Origin: Nakamurella alba
Lineage (GTDB): Bacteria > Actinomycetota > Actinomycetes > Mycobacteriales > Nakamurellaceae
NCBI RefSeq assembly: GCF_009707545.1
Contig: NZ_WLYK01000012.1
Location: 62,001 to 126,000 of the forward strand
Direction: 5' to 3'
DNA: 64,000 bases
Every line of letters starts with the position of its first letter. Within the stretch, counting starts at the first letter, position 1. Positions 36,407 through 48,271 of the stretch are shown here, piece by piece. The translations under genes were made by a program, and so were the position numbers. The notes beneath the pieces are model-generated. The model searched no databases. It was not told the origin of the DNA and saw only the letters and a list, made by a program, of their open reading frames with translations.

Positions 36407-39182
36407 ATGACAGCAACGTCGGAGACGGCGCCGGCAGCACGCCGCGCCGAAGACGCGCTGCGTGCGCTGTCCACCCTCGACCCTGCCGAGTTGTCCGGCC
36501 GGACGGTGATCGACGGGATCGCGGCGGGCCATCAGGCGATCTCGTACATGCAGGCCGTGATGCAGGGCTGGATGGCCCGGCTGGCCGAGCCCGGCGTGAT
36601 TCCTACCGCCGAAGGTCTGCTCAAGCACTCCGCCAAGCACACCAAGGGCACCGGCGCGGATGAGGGCTCCGCTGCCGATCAGGACGCACCTGTCCGGCAC
36701 GCCGCGAGAGGATTCTCGCCGTGCTGGCAGCGCCGCAGGTGAGGGCCCCGGTGGTCAGGGTGTCGATGGTGAGAGCACTGGTGCTGATCAGGACAGCGCT
36801 GATGGTCAGGACAGCACAGCTGGTCAGGATTTCGCTATTGGTGAGGACACCGGCACGGGTGTCGGCGCCGGTGCTGGTCAGGGCAGCGATGATGCTCTGG
36901 ACAGCGATGCTGGTCGGGAGGGCGCAGCTGGTGAAGACGGCACTGCCGGCCAGAACTCCGACGCGGGTGAGGACCCTGCCGCGGAGCGGATCTACGATCT
37001 GCGGGCGTCGAACCCGGATTCACAGGCGGAGTTCTTCGATCTGATGGACACCCTGGAGCAGGCCAAGGCCCGGCAGGACATGGCAGGTGGGGAGATCGCC
37101 GCGGCGCTGGTGCTGTCCCCGAAGTCGGGGAACATCTATGTGCAACGGGCGCTGGCCCTGGTCAGGGAGTTGCCCGACACCCTCGAGCTCTTGCGTGAGG
37201 GTGTGCTGGATCAGACCCGGGCGTCGATGATCCACAAGTACGCCTGCAAGCTGAACGACCTCGCCTTGTGGTGCGAGTTCGAACGGCGGGCGTTGAAGAT
37301 CGCCCCGAGGCTGGCGCCGGCGAAGCTGGAGTACCTGCTCAAGCGGATCGTCACCGACCTGGAACCCGAGGACGCGGCGGAGGCGGAGAAGCGTGCCTTC
37401 AACCGACGTTGCACCGGCCGCTACGACCTGGACGGGGCGATGGCCCGCTTCTACGCCGACCTGACCGCCGAGAACGCCCAACTGGTGCAGCAGCTGGTCG
37501 ACCAGATCGCCCGCACCATGGGCAACGCCGGCGGACGGACCCTGGAGCAGTGCCGGGCGGATGCGTTCGCCGCGATCTTCGAACAGCTCCACACCCACGG
37601 CACCATCGACCTCCGTGAGATCCTCGCCGCCGCCGCACACGTCGCCGCCGGCGGAGACATGCCCGACGACGATGAGTACGAGGACGTCGTCGATGAAGGT
37701 ATAGCCGATGACCTCGCTGAGGAGGTCGTCACGGACGAAGAGCCGGATGGCCGCCTTGGCGATGCCATCGTGCACGAGGGCAACAGAGAAGACGAGCCAC
37801 ACACCGAGGAAACCGACAGCGATTCTTCCGAGGTTGGCGACAACGCCGACGAGGCCACGGGTGTAGGGCCGGATGGCCGACGTGCCGATGCTGTTGTGGA
37901 CGAGGTCGGTGAAACGACCGACAACAACTCCGATACGGCTTCCGAATCCGCCGCGAACGCCGAGTACCAGGCGGACTGCGGAGGTCCCTTCGGAACCGCA
38001 AGTGCCGAAGCTGACGCCGATGGCACAGATGCCGACACCGATCCTGCCGCCGCCGATTCGCCGGACGAATCGGCAACCCTTGACATGACCGACGACTCGG
38101 CCGGCACGGACGCCACAGGTGACGCCCACGAGGCCGGCGACCGTGGCGTGATGGGTGACAGCTCTGACACCACGGGTGCGGCAGATGGACCCGTCGATGT
38201 CGATGTCGATGTCGACTGTCGCGAAGCGGACAACGACAACGCTGAGACCGCCGACGACAACACTGTGATCGTCGGCGACAACGCTGATACCGGTGGCGAC
38301 GACGATACGGCCGATGGAGGTGTTGGCGGCGATTCTGCCGAAGACACGGACTCGCAGCCCGCGGATGTCGATACCGAGGCGGATCCGGAGCCCGAGAGCC
38401 GTTGCGATTCTCAACATCCGGTGGCCCCGGAGGCCACTGGATGTTCAGAATCCGAGCCGCCCGACGGAGATCCGGCAGGTCACTCGGAGCCCGAGGAGAG
38501 CCTCGGCGATGCGGATCCCGGCGACCCGCCTCCGTTCGATCCCTTCCGGTTCGACGACCCCGACACACCTCGCCCACCCGCACCGAAGTGGAGAGCACCG
38601 GTGTGGCAGGACCGCGCCGTGAACCCGGCGCTGCCCTGGAACGGCGTCATCACCATCTCGCTCGAAGCCCTCGCGGGCCTGGCCGACCACCCTGGCGACA
38701 TGTCCGGCTTCGGGTGCATCTCACCCGACCTCGCCCGACAACTCCTCAAAGCCGCGAACTCGGTCACTCTGCTCGTGATCGACCCGGACACCGGAGCACC
38801 CGTCGGGGTGTCCGACCGGGTCTACGTCCCACCCGGGAGCCTGCGGCGCAAGGTCATGCTGCTGACCCAGACCTGCTCCTGGGTGGGCTGCAACCGCAAA
38901 GCCGAACGCTGCGACGTCGACCACGGCGAGCCCTTCGACCACAACAATCCCGCCGCCGGCGGCAAGACGACCCTGCGCAACCTCCGACCGCTCTGCCGGT
39001 TCCACCACCGATTGAAGACCTTCACCGCCTGGACCATCACCGAACACGCAGACCGTTCAGCGACGCTGGTCAGCGCTCTCGGCCGCACCACCCGAAGACC
39101 CCCACCCGCCATCACCGACCCCGGCGAATGGGAACCCGCATGGCAGACCGAGGACCACGATGACGACACCCCGCCGTTCTGA
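36407..39182 (+). CDS. DUF222/HNH endonuclease-like (13E12 family), +1 frameshift in 5' part
   Basis: Starts at ATG 36407 after GGGGTGGG. The first frame encodes the DUF222 N-terminus (LSTLDPAELSGRTVIDGIAA, GWMARLAEPG) and ends at 36742. The rest is open in the +1 frame from about 36700 (ATG 36660) to 39182: a Gly/Gln/Asp-rich insert, DUF222 core (GGEIAAALVLSPKSGNIYVQ, LPDTLELLREGVLD), a highly acidic low-complexity stretch of about 300 residues, and a C-terminal HNH nuclease (CSWVGCNRKAERCDVDHGEP ... LRPLCRFHHR). Cys/His ligands are intact. The shift lies in repetitive DNA and could be slippage, programmed, or an error. Family role is unproven. Downstream of a candidate LexA box. Confidence 0.8.
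36730..36990 (+). repeat. Degenerate short repeats in the HNH gene
   Basis: Variants of GGTCAGGACAGC recur irregularly, encoding GQDS/GEDG-type repeats in the downstream frame. The +1 frame change of the gene lies at the left edge of this block, consistent with replication slippage. Confidence 0.6.
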
Positions 39183-39222
39183 ACGGGCCTGCCGCTGTGG
39201 CGAGCTGCGGCGACCGGGTGGG

Positions 39223-40140
39223 TCAGAAGCCGATCGGCCGCAGACCCCAGGAACCGGACCAACTCTCGCCCGGCTCCAACCACCGCAGCCCCTCGCCGGT
39301 GTTCAGCGCATCGACACCGCAGGTCATCGGTTCGATCGCGATGGCGCGGCGTTTGCCGGCGGGATCGGGGAAGTTCGGCGGGTTGTAGACCTGGGTGAAG
39401 CCGAAGTCGGGGCCGGCCCAGAGCATCACGCCCCGCCCGCCGGCATCCACCAGCGTCGACTGCACGAGCCCGTCGGTCCGCGCGAGATCGGTGAAGCAGC
39501 CGTCCAACTCGACCGACCCGACCGGCACCCCGGCCCGCAGGTCGTTGCCCGGGCCGACCGGTTCCGCACCCACCGGCACGAGCGAGTCGTCGACCACCAC
39601 TGCGGTCGAGGCCGGCACCGTCACCACCAGCTCGTCGACCGGGGTCTCCCCCACCCGCAGGTACGGGTGCGCCCCGACACCGAACGGCGCGGTCCCCGAC
39701 CCGACGTTCGAGATCCGGTGCGTCACCGTCAGTCCGGTCCCGGACAGCGCATAGGTCACCGAGGTGTCCAGCCCGAACGGGTACCCGTGCTGCGGGTGCA
39801 CGCCGGCCGACAGCGTCACCGCCGACTCCCGGTGCTCCGTCATCACGTACGGCTGGTTGCGCAGCAACCCGTGGATCGCGTTGCCGCGCCCCGGCTCGGT
39901 GAGGTCGAGCTGCTGCACCGCACCGTCCAGCGTCCACGTCCCGGCCCGCACCCGGTTGGGCCACGGCACCAGCACGATCCCGCACCCCATCGGCGGCACC
40001 ACGTCGTCGGCCCAGCTCTCGGTCAGCGCCACCCCGTCCACCACGAACGACCGGAGCACCGCCGCCACCTGCCCGACCCGAGCGGTCGAGCCGCCGAACC
40101 GGATGTCGAACTGGTCCCCGGAGAACGGCCGCAGCGTCAT
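39223..40140 (-). CDS. Aldose 1-epimerase family protein
   Basis: 305 residues, ATG 40140 overlapping the upstream gene's stop by 4 bases (ATGA), so translation is probably coupled. Galactose-mutarotase fold: LVPWPNRVRAGTW, GNAIHGLLRN with a conserved His, APFGVGAHPYL with the second His, and the C-terminal catalytic Glu in AIAIEPMTCGVDALNTG. It interconverts alpha and beta anomers of aldoses, or acts as a hexose-phosphate epimerase in the cytosol. Last gene of a five-gene minus-strand run starting at pdxH. Converges on the HNH gene. Confidence 0.93.
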   Translation of the reverse strand: MTLRPFSGDQFDIRFGGSTARVGQVAAVLRSFVVDGVALTESWADDVVPPMGCGIVLVPWPNRVRAGTWTLDGAVQQLDLTEPGRGNAIHGLLRNQPYVMTEHRESAVTLSAGVHPQHGYPFGLDTSVTYALSGTGLTVTHRISNVGSGTAPFGVGAHPYLRVGETPVDELVVTVPASTAVVVDDSLVPVGAEPVGPGNDLRAGVPVGSVELDGCFTDLARTDGLVQSTLVDAGGRGVMLWAGPDFGFTQVYNPPNFPDPAGKRRAIAIEPMTCGVDALNTGEGLRWLEPGESWSGSWGLRPIGF

Positions 40141-40715
40141 CGGGCGAGCTTGCCGGTGAAGTGCGAGATCGCCCGGCCGAACTGCAGCAGCCGCTGCATC
40201 TGCGCCAGCCCGCCGTCGGTCACCGACTTCGAGAACCGGTACGTCTCCACGTACTGCACCGTCCGGGTCTCGTTGGCCTCGGTCAGCTCGGTCATCGATC
40301 GCTCCGGCGTCTGCGTCGACAGGTACAGCAGCACGGCGTGCATGGACCGGGACCCGTCCGCCTCCGTCCGGAACCGGTGCCGCAGGCCCTGGTCGACGAT
40401 GGCGCTGAGCGGGATGGTGCGGATCGACGAGGAGAACATCTGGACTCCCGGCCGGTCGTCGTCCATCTCGTCGTCACCGTGCCACAGCACCAGCCGCTGC
40501 CCGTCGGTGACCGCGACCTCCTGCCACAGCGACGGTCCCCAACTCTGCTGTCCGGGGACCTGCTCGCAGGTGAACGCCAGCACCCGGTCCGGCTCGATGA
40601 CGCCGTACAGCGACTCCAGTGCCGCGTCCGCATCCCGGATGTAGGCCCGCACCGCGTCGTCGAGTCGCTGGTACGGAGCCCAGTCCTCGGGCTGGTGGGA
40701 CTCGGGTTGCGTCAT
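40137..40715 (-). CDS. Conserved hypothetical protein
   Basis: 192 residues. ATG 40715 is set by GAGGAG seven bases upstream. Soluble and acidic, without signal peptide or membrane helix. Sequence begins TQPESHQPEDWAPYQRLDDA and includes QEVAVTDGQRLVLWHGDDE, MFSSSIRTIPLSAIVDQGLR and YVETYRFSKSVTDGGLAQM. The strand-rich centre followed by a helical end suggests a PH-like or similar small fold, but I do not recognise the family. Overlaps the aldose epimerase by 4 bases, so the two are probably made together. Confidence 0.75.
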   Translation of the reverse strand: MTQPESHQPEDWAPYQRLDDAVRAYIRDADAALESLYGVIEPDRVLAFTCEQVPGQQSWGPSLWQEVAVTDGQRLVLWHGDDEMDDDRPGVQMFSSSIRTIPLSAIVDQGLRHRFRTEADGSRSMHAVLLYLSTQTPERSMTELTEANETRTVQYVETYRFSKSVTDGGLAQMQRLLQFGRAISHFTGKLAR

Positions 40716-40786
40716 GCTGAGGCTCCTCGGGGTGTCGTCGTGCCCCACGATCCTGCCCCATCCGCCGGCACCCGCGGCGCCGGGGA

Positions 40787-41524
40787 TCAGCCGGGTCGGG
40801 CCGCGATCCAGGTCCGCACGGATCCGCCCATCACCAGCGCGAGCGAGATGATCGGCATCACCGCGAGCATGATCGGCAGCCAGAGCAGCGCCTGCAGCAC
40901 CGACACCAGGTTGGTCACGAAGATGATCCAGTAGACGGAGATGGCCAGCGATCCCAGGCAGGCGATGACCGTGAGCAGCGACCTCCGGCCGAGCAGCGTC
41001 GCGCCGCCGGCGATCAACAGTCCGCCCACCAGGAAGGTCGCCACCGCCACGACGGTGAACTGGGTGCCGTAGGTGCTCTCCCAGCCGGACGATCCGCCGG
41101 AGTAGTAGAACGACGAGGAGTCGACCAGGTCGAAGATCATGCTGCCGCCGAGCGTGTAGATCGCCCCGATCAGCACGAACCCGCTCTGCACGAACTGCAG
41201 CACCGCGGAGGCCGTCGCAGCACCGGGCCGGGCCGGGCGCGGCGGCACCACCGGGTAGTAGACGGGCATCGCGTAGGGCGGGTAGCCGTAGCCGGCCTGC
41301 GGCGGGTACCCCGGCGGATACGGCTGCGGGTAGCCGGGCTGGGCATATCCGGGCTGGGCGTAACCAGGAGGGGGCGGCGGCGCCTGGTAGACGGGCTGGC
41401 CGGTGCTGCTCTGCTGCGGATAGACCTCGGGGGTGCTGATCGGCTGCCCGGTCAGCGGGTCGTGCGCGGTGTACCCCACGCCGGGCAGCCCCGAGCTCGG
41501 ATCCGGGTTGGGCCCCACCGACAT
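40787..41524 (-). CDS. Pro/Tyr-rich membrane protein
   Basis: 245 residues, ATG 41524 with GAGGAG six bases upstream. The first 110 residues are a low-complexity cytosolic region rich in Pro, Gly, Gln and Tyr, including a PGYAQ repeat. Four predicted membrane segments follow: ASAVLQFVQSGFVLIGAIYT, FTVVAVATFLVGGLLIAGGA, LLTVIACLGSLAISVYWII and LWLPIMLAVMPIISLALVM. This layout is common in actinobacterial small membrane proteins, some of them linked to envelope or division. No specific function can be given. Confidence 0.8.
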   Translation of the reverse strand: MSVGPNPDPSSGLPGVGYTAHDPLTGQPISTPEVYPQQSSTGQPVYQAPPPPPGYAQPGYAQPGYPQPYPPGYPPQAGYGYPPYAMPVYYPVVPPRPARPGAATASAVLQFVQSGFVLIGAIYTLGGSMIFDLVDSSSFYYSGGSSGWESTYGTQFTVVAVATFLVGGLLIAGGATLLGRRSLLTVIACLGSLAISVYWIIFVTNLVSVLQALLWLPIMLAVMPIISLALVMGGSVRTWIAARPG

Positions 41525-41620
41525 CGTGCACTCCTCGACCTGCGCCTCGACCTCCGGCGACCGTGCGGCGCCGCTTGCCCGGGATTCTGCCGCACGCCCC
41601 CGGGACACGGGCGGGATCGG

Positions 41621-42907
41621 TCAGGAAGGGTGGTGCGCGGTACGGGAGTCGTAGTCGCGCAGCGACCGTCCCCACCAGCCGGCCACCACGGTCAGCAGGA
41701 TGCAGAGGATCCCGCCGCCGACCACCGACACGGTGGTGGAGGTCCAGGACGCCACCAGTCCGTGCGCCAGGTCGGCCAGTCGCGGACCGCCGGCCACCAC
41801 CACGGTGAAGACGCCCTGCAACCGCCCGCGCATCTCGTCGGTGGCCTCGACCTGCAGCAGTGTCGACCGGTAGACGGCCGACACCAGGTCCGCCCAGCCG
41901 CCGACGGCCAGGAAGAACACCGCCAGCCAGAGGATCGAGGTCAGCCCGAAGGCGGTCACCGCGATCCCCCACAGCACGATGGCCGCGAGGATCGCCAGCC
42001 CCTGCCGGTGCACCCGCTGGATCCAGCCGCCGGTCAGCCCGCCGAGCAACGAGCCGATCGCCAGCGCCGCGTTCAGCAGGCCGAGCGCCGCCCCGCCGCC
42101 GGGCGGCCCGCCGAAGGTGTCCTCCGCCATCTGCGGGAACAGCGCCCGCGGCATCCCGCAGACCATGGCGATGATGTCGACGACGAAGGTCATCAGCAGC
42201 AGCGGCCGCAGCCGCAGGTAGGCGAGGCCCTCGGAGACCTTGGCCCGGCCCTCCCGGTCGCCGGTCGGCGGGATCGACGGCAGCCGGATCACCGCGTACA
42301 GCGCGCCGATGAGGGTCAGCGCGTCGAGGAAGTAGAGCCACGGCAGGCCGGTGATCGGCAGCAGCACGCCGGCCAGCACCGGCCCGACGATCACCCCGAC
42401 GGCGAACACCGACATGTTCAGTGCGTTCGCCGACGCCACCAGCTCCCGCGGCACGATGCGCGGCAGGGTCGCGCTGCGGGTGGGCATGTTCACGGCGAAG
42501 AAGCCCTGCTGCGCGGCGAGCAGTCCCATCACCACCCAGACCGACTCGGCCGAGGAGAACGCGCACAGCCACAGCGCGATGCTGGTCACCGCGATGCCGG
42601 TCGAGGTGATCAGCAGGACCTTGCGCCGGTCGTAGGTGTCGGCGATCGCGCCGCCGAACAGCCCGAGCACGACCAGCGGCACCAGCGCGACCGCGGACGA
42701 GATGCCCACCCACGCGGAATCACCGGTCAGGTCGAAGATCTGCTGCTGCACGGCGACGGCGGTGACCGCGGATCCGATAGTGGTGGCCACCCCGGAGACG
42801 AAGATCCGCCGGTAGGCCGGGATGGCCAGCGGCCGGGTGTCCGGCAGGATGCGTCTTTTCGGGGCGGCGGGCTGGTCCGAGGACTCCGGGGTCTCCGGCG
42901 CGGTCAC
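41621..42907 (-). CDS. MFS transporter (enterobactin-exporter/EntS-like)
   Basis: 428 residues from GTG 42907, overlapping the pdxH stop by 4 bases (GTGA). Twelve membrane segments of the major facilitator superfamily. Motif A-like loop GGAIADTYDRRKVLL sits between helices 2 and 3. Also RSATLPRIVPRELVASANAL, which is characteristic of the MFS_3 exporter group (EntS, macrolide exporters). Likely an exporter of a small molecule; substrate unknown. The coupling to pdxH is positional and gives no clear biochemical link. Confidence 0.92.
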   Translation of the reverse strand: MTAPETPESSDQPAAPKRRILPDTRPLAIPAYRRIFVSGVATTIGSAVTAVAVQQQIFDLTGDSAWVGISSAVALVPLVVLGLFGGAIADTYDRRKVLLITSTGIAVTSIALWLCAFSSAESVWVVMGLLAAQQGFFAVNMPTRSATLPRIVPRELVASANALNMSVFAVGVIVGPVLAGVLLPITGLPWLYFLDALTLIGALYAVIRLPSIPPTGDREGRAKVSEGLAYLRLRPLLLMTFVVDIIAMVCGMPRALFPQMAEDTFGGPPGGGAALGLLNAALAIGSLLGGLTGGWIQRVHRQGLAILAAIVLWGIAVTAFGLTSILWLAVFFLAVGGWADLVSAVYRSTLLQVEATDEMRGRLQGVFTVVVAGGPRLADLAHGLVASWTSTTVSVVGGGILCILLTVVAGWWGRSLRDYDSRTAHHPS

Positions 42908-43548
42908 GGGGCGAGCCGCTCGACCAGCCACGCACTGCCTGCTCGGCGGTAGCGCAACCGGTCGTGCAGCCGGGCGACCCGGCCCTGCCAGAACTCCACC
43001 GTCTCCGGCTCGATCAGCCAGCCGCCCCAGTGCGGCGGCACCGGGATGTCCCGGCCCTCGAACTCCCGCTCCAGCTCGGTCTGCCTGGCCTCCAGCACCT
43101 CCCGGTCCGGCACCACCTCGGACTGCGGGCTGGCCCACGCGCCCAGCTGCGAGCCGCGCGGCCGCTGCGCCCAGTACGCGGCCGTCCGCTCCGGCTCCAC
43201 CCGGCGCACGCTGCCGCGCACGTGGATCTGGCGCTGCAGCGGGTACCATGGGAAAGTGGCCGAGGCCCAGGGGTTCTCGGTCAGCGCCCGACTCTTCGCC
43301 GAGTCGTAGTTGGTGTAGAACACGACGCCCGCGGCCGAGACCTCCTTGGCCAGCACGGTCCGGCTCGCCGGGTGCCCGTCGGCGCCGGCGGTCGCCACCA
43401 CCATCGCGTTCGGTTCGGTGATCCCGGCGGAGACCGCCTGGGCGATCCAGCGCTCGAACTGGGTGGTCCAGTCCGGAGCGAGATCCTCGACGGACAAACC
43501 GGACAGGGTGTAGCTCTCCCGCATCGCGGCGAGATCGGGATGGGTCAT
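42904..43548 (-). CDS. pdxH: Pyridoxamine 5'-phosphate oxidase
   Basis: 214 residues, ATG 43548. An FMN enzyme that oxidises pyridoxine/pyridoxamine 5'-phosphate to PLP. Family motifs complete: AMVVATAGADGHPASRTVL, VVFYTNYDSAKSRALTENP, FPWYPLQRQIHVRGSVRRV, then PPHWGGWLIEPETVEFWQG and the C-terminal RLHDRLRYRR...WLVERLAP. First gene of the minus-strand run and divergent from citrate synthase 2 across 195 bases. PLP is the cofactor of SerC encoded close by. Confidence 0.97.
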   Translation of the reverse strand: MTHPDLAAMRESYTLSGLSVEDLAPDWTTQFERWIAQAVSAGITEPNAMVVATAGADGHPASRTVLAKEVSAAGVVFYTNYDSAKSRALTENPWASATFPWYPLQRQIHVRGSVRRVEPERTAAYWAQRPRGSQLGAWASPQSEVVPDREVLEARQTELEREFEGRDIPVPPHWGGWLIEPETVEFWQGRVARLHDRLRYRRAGSAWLVERLAP

Positions 43549-43743
43549 GGTGTGTCGCGGATCCGTTCCGGCGGGCGGTGATGGGCGGAGACGGGCTGCA
43601 CGGTACTCCCGTTGGGGTCGCCGGCCGTCCGGTGACGAAGAACACCGCCGGTCGCGGTGGTCAGGACCCCTCCGGCGGAGGACAGTTGCGGGCAGCTACC
43701 GCCCGGTACGGACCGGCCGGCCGTCCCTCGACGTGGAGGTTCG

Positions 43744-46075
<2,332 letters not shown>

Positions 46076-46196
46076 CCCTCAACTCGACGTCGAGAGACCC
46101 ACTACCACGGCCTCGGCCGGGCTGCGGCGCGCCTCGCCGGGGCGGTCGCCGGACCGGGTTAGCGTGACGCGCAGTCGAGGAGGAGAAGAGGTCGCG

Positions 46197-47126
46197 ATGC
46201 GCGCGCTGCGGATTCTGGGACTGGCCGACGGCGGCCGGTCCCTGCTGTGCGAGGACCCCTCCTCCGCCGAGCAGTTCACCCTGCCGGTCGACGGCACCCT
46301 GCGCGCTGCCGTGCGTGGCGAGACCGCGGTGCTGGGCCAGCTCGAGTTCGACGGCGACGCCCAGCTGCGGCCGAAGGAGATCCAGAGCCGGATCCGGGCC
46401 GGCGCGAGCGTCGAGGAACTGGCGGCGCTGGCCGGCACCTCGCTGCACCGGATCGAGCGGTTCGCCCATCCGGTGCTGCTGGAGCGGTCGAGCATCGCCG
46501 AGAAGGCGCGCAAGGCCCGGCCCAGCATCGACGGGATCAGCGGCCTGGCCTCGCTGGAGACCACCGTGGCCGGGGCACTGGCCGCCCGCGGCAACGAGGA
46601 TCCGGTCGTCTGGGATGCGCACAAGGAGGACGGGGACTGGGTGCTCACCCTGTCCTGGAACGTCGGCCGGTCCACCCGGCGGGCCGAGTGGACCTATCAC
46701 CGCGGCCCGGACGGCGGCACCCTCACCGCCCGCAACGACGCCGCCGCCGACCTGGTCGACCCGGCACTGAAGATCCTGCGGCCGATGCGCGAGCTGCGGG
46801 CCGTCGGCGGTCCGGCGGTGCCGATGGCTCCGCGGTCCACCGCAGCCTCGGCGCCCACCCCGCCACCGGCCCTGCTCGACCCGACGGTGCCGACTGTGCC
46901 CACAGCGCCGGCGGAGCCGGTGGTGGAGCGGGAGCGGAGGCTGGTCGAGGAGACCGTCACCGACGAGAGGTCGGGTGCCGTGCCGCCGAAGCCGAAGCCG
47001 GAGACCCCGAGTGGCGAGCGCCGGACCGGGACGGACAGTGCGCGGCCCGCCTCGCGCGGCGGGCGCCGGCCGGCGATGCCATCCTGGGAAGAGGTCCTGC
47101 TCGGCACCCGCTCGACCAAGGACTGA
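46197..47126 (+). CDS. sepH: Septation protein SepH
   Basis: 309 residues, ATG 46197 preceded by GAGGAGGAGAAGAGG. The N-terminal DUF3071 domain begins MRALRILGLADGGRSLLCED and carries the helix-turn-helix-like RPKEIQSRIRAGASVEELAA and TSLHRIERFAHPVL. A Pro/Ala/Glu-rich disordered linker leads to the conserved C-terminal tail PSWEEVLLGTR. SepH of Streptomyces and Mycobacterium binds FtsZ and supports Z-ring assembly during sporulation and vegetative division. The serC-sepH order agrees with that identification. Confidence 0.95.
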   Translation: MRALRILGLADGGRSLLCEDPSSAEQFTLPVDGTLRAAVRGETAVLGQLEFDGDAQLRPKEIQSRIRAGASVEELAALAGTSLHRIERFAHPVLLERSSIAEKARKARPSIDGISGLASLETTVAGALAARGNEDPVVWDAHKEDGDWVLTLSWNVGRSTRRAEWTYHRGPDGGTLTARNDAAADLVDPALKILRPMRELRAVGGPAVPMAPRSTAASAPTPPPALLDPTVPTVPTAPAEPVVERERRLVEETVTDERSGAVPPKPKPETPSGERRTGTDSARPASRGGRRPAMPSWEEVLLGTRSTKD

Positions 47127-47164
47127 CCTCCACCGATCCACTGGGTGGGTGGCGGGATCGCACG

Positions 47165-47180
47165 TTCGGCACGCGCCGAA
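47165..47180 (+). terminator. Hairpin after sepH, possible terminator
   Basis: TTCGGC-ACGC-GCCGAA forms a perfect 6-bp stem with a 4-base loop 39 bases past the sepH stop. There is no T-run behind it; actinobacterial terminators often lack one. Confidence 0.35.
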
Positions 47181-47324
47181 GGTGTACCGAGAGCGTGGCC
47201 GGAGCTGTCTGGACCCCGAGTGGAGCGACGAGATGCGATCCTATTCGTCCCCTAACGGGGGATGTCAGGCGAATCTCCGGCAGATGCCCGGCACGACATC
47301 GGCCCAGCGTCACCGCATAGGCGG

Positions 47325-47341
47325 CATTCGGGTACCGAATG
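47325..47341. promoter_or_regulatory. Inverted repeat CATTCGG-GTA-CCGAATG
   Basis: A perfect 7-bp inverted repeat with a 3-base centre, 49 bases before the hydrolase start at 47390. Size and position suit an operator for the hydrolase/GGDEF pair. No regulator gene is adjacent, so the binding protein is unknown. Confidence 0.4.
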
Positions 47342-47389
47342 GATGACAACCCCCCCGATTGCCTTGGTCATCAGGGGAGAATCGGTGGC

Positions 47390-48271
47390 ATGACGATCAC
47401 CGCGAGGCGCGCTGCGCACCTCCTGCCGACCCCGGCCGGTGATCTCGAGGTGCACGAACTCGGGTCCGGCCCGGCCACCGTGGTCGCCGTGCACGGCATC
47501 ACGTCCAACGGTCTTGCCTTCCTCCCGCTGGCCCAGGCACTCGACGGGGTCGCCCGGGTGCTCGCCCCCGACCTCCGCGGGCGCGGCGGGTCGGCGGCCG
47601 TGCCGTCCGGCCCGGGTCTGGTGGACCACGCATCTGACGTTGCAGCCGTCGCGGCCGGGTTCCGACTCGACCGGCCGGTACTGCTCGGGCACTCGCTCGG
47701 GGCGTTCGTCGCGGCACTGGCCGCGGTGCGCCACCCGGAGTCCTTCGGGTCGCTGGTGCTGGTGGACGGTGGTGTCGCCTTCCCGTCCCCGGCGCCGGAC
47801 GCGTCGATCGACGAGCAGCTGCTGGCAACCATCGGGCCCGCCATGCGTCGGTTGACCATGAGGTTCCCCTCGGAGCAGAGCTACCTCGACTTCTGGCGCG
47901 AGCACCCGGCTCTCGGCCCGCTGCTGGACGTCCCCGGCGTGGCCGACCACCTGCTGCACGATCTCGTCCGCGACACCGACGGGCTGCGGTCGAGCTGCGT
48001 CGCGGACGTCATCCGGCTGGACGGCGCCGCTGTGCTCGCCGATCCCGACGTCCACGCCGCGGCGCACACCCAGGCCCTCCCGACAACGTTGTTGCGGGCC
48101 GGCCGCGGCATGCTCGACCAGCCCGGCGGCCTGCTCCCGGCATCGGCGTTCCCGGGTGCCGTGACAGTGCCTGCGGCGAATCACTACTCCATCGTCCTGG
48201 CGGGCGACGGCCTGGCCGCCGTCGCCGCCTCCGTGCGCTCCCACATCTCCGGCGAGGTGGCTCCCCGATGA
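47390..48271 (+). CDS. Alpha/beta hydrolase
   Basis: 293 residues, ATG 47390. Fold motifs: VVAVHGITSNGLAF (oxyanion HG), LAPDLRGRGGSA, nucleophile S102 in LLGHSLGAFVAAL, and a C-terminal His in AANHYSIVLAG. Generic esterase/hydrolase of the alpha/beta superfamily, cytosolic. Its stop overlaps the start of the PAS-GGDEF gene (ATGA), so the two are translationally coupled. Substrate unknown. Confidence 0.92.
   Translation: MTITARRAAHLLPTPAGDLEVHELGSGPATVVAVHGITSNGLAFLPLAQALDGVARVLAPDLRGRGGSAAVPSGPGLVDHASDVAAVAAGFRLDRPVLLGHSLGAFVAALAAVRHPESFGSLVLVDGGVAFPSPAPDASIDEQLLATIGPAMRRLTMRFPSEQSYLDFWREHPALGPLLDVPGVADHLLHDLVRDTDGLRSSCVADVIRLDGAAVLADPDVHAAAHTQALPTTLLRAGRGMLDQPGGLLPASAFPGAVTVPAANHYSIVLAGDGLAAVAASVRSHISGEVAPR

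Noticed and set aside
35868..36440. Small gene on the minus strand in the 510-base gap
   Set aside because: No ribosome site, no coding character and no recognisable motif.
36721..37044. Separate 107-codon frame beginning at 36721
   Set aside because: Its Val/Arg/Thr-rich translation is the out-of-frame reading of the GQD-type repeats of the HNH gene.
37020..38417. Minus-strand 465-codon frame opposite the HNH gene
   Set aside because: Its Val/Gly/Arg-rich low-complexity product mirrors the acidic insert; the plus strand continues into a clear HNH domain.
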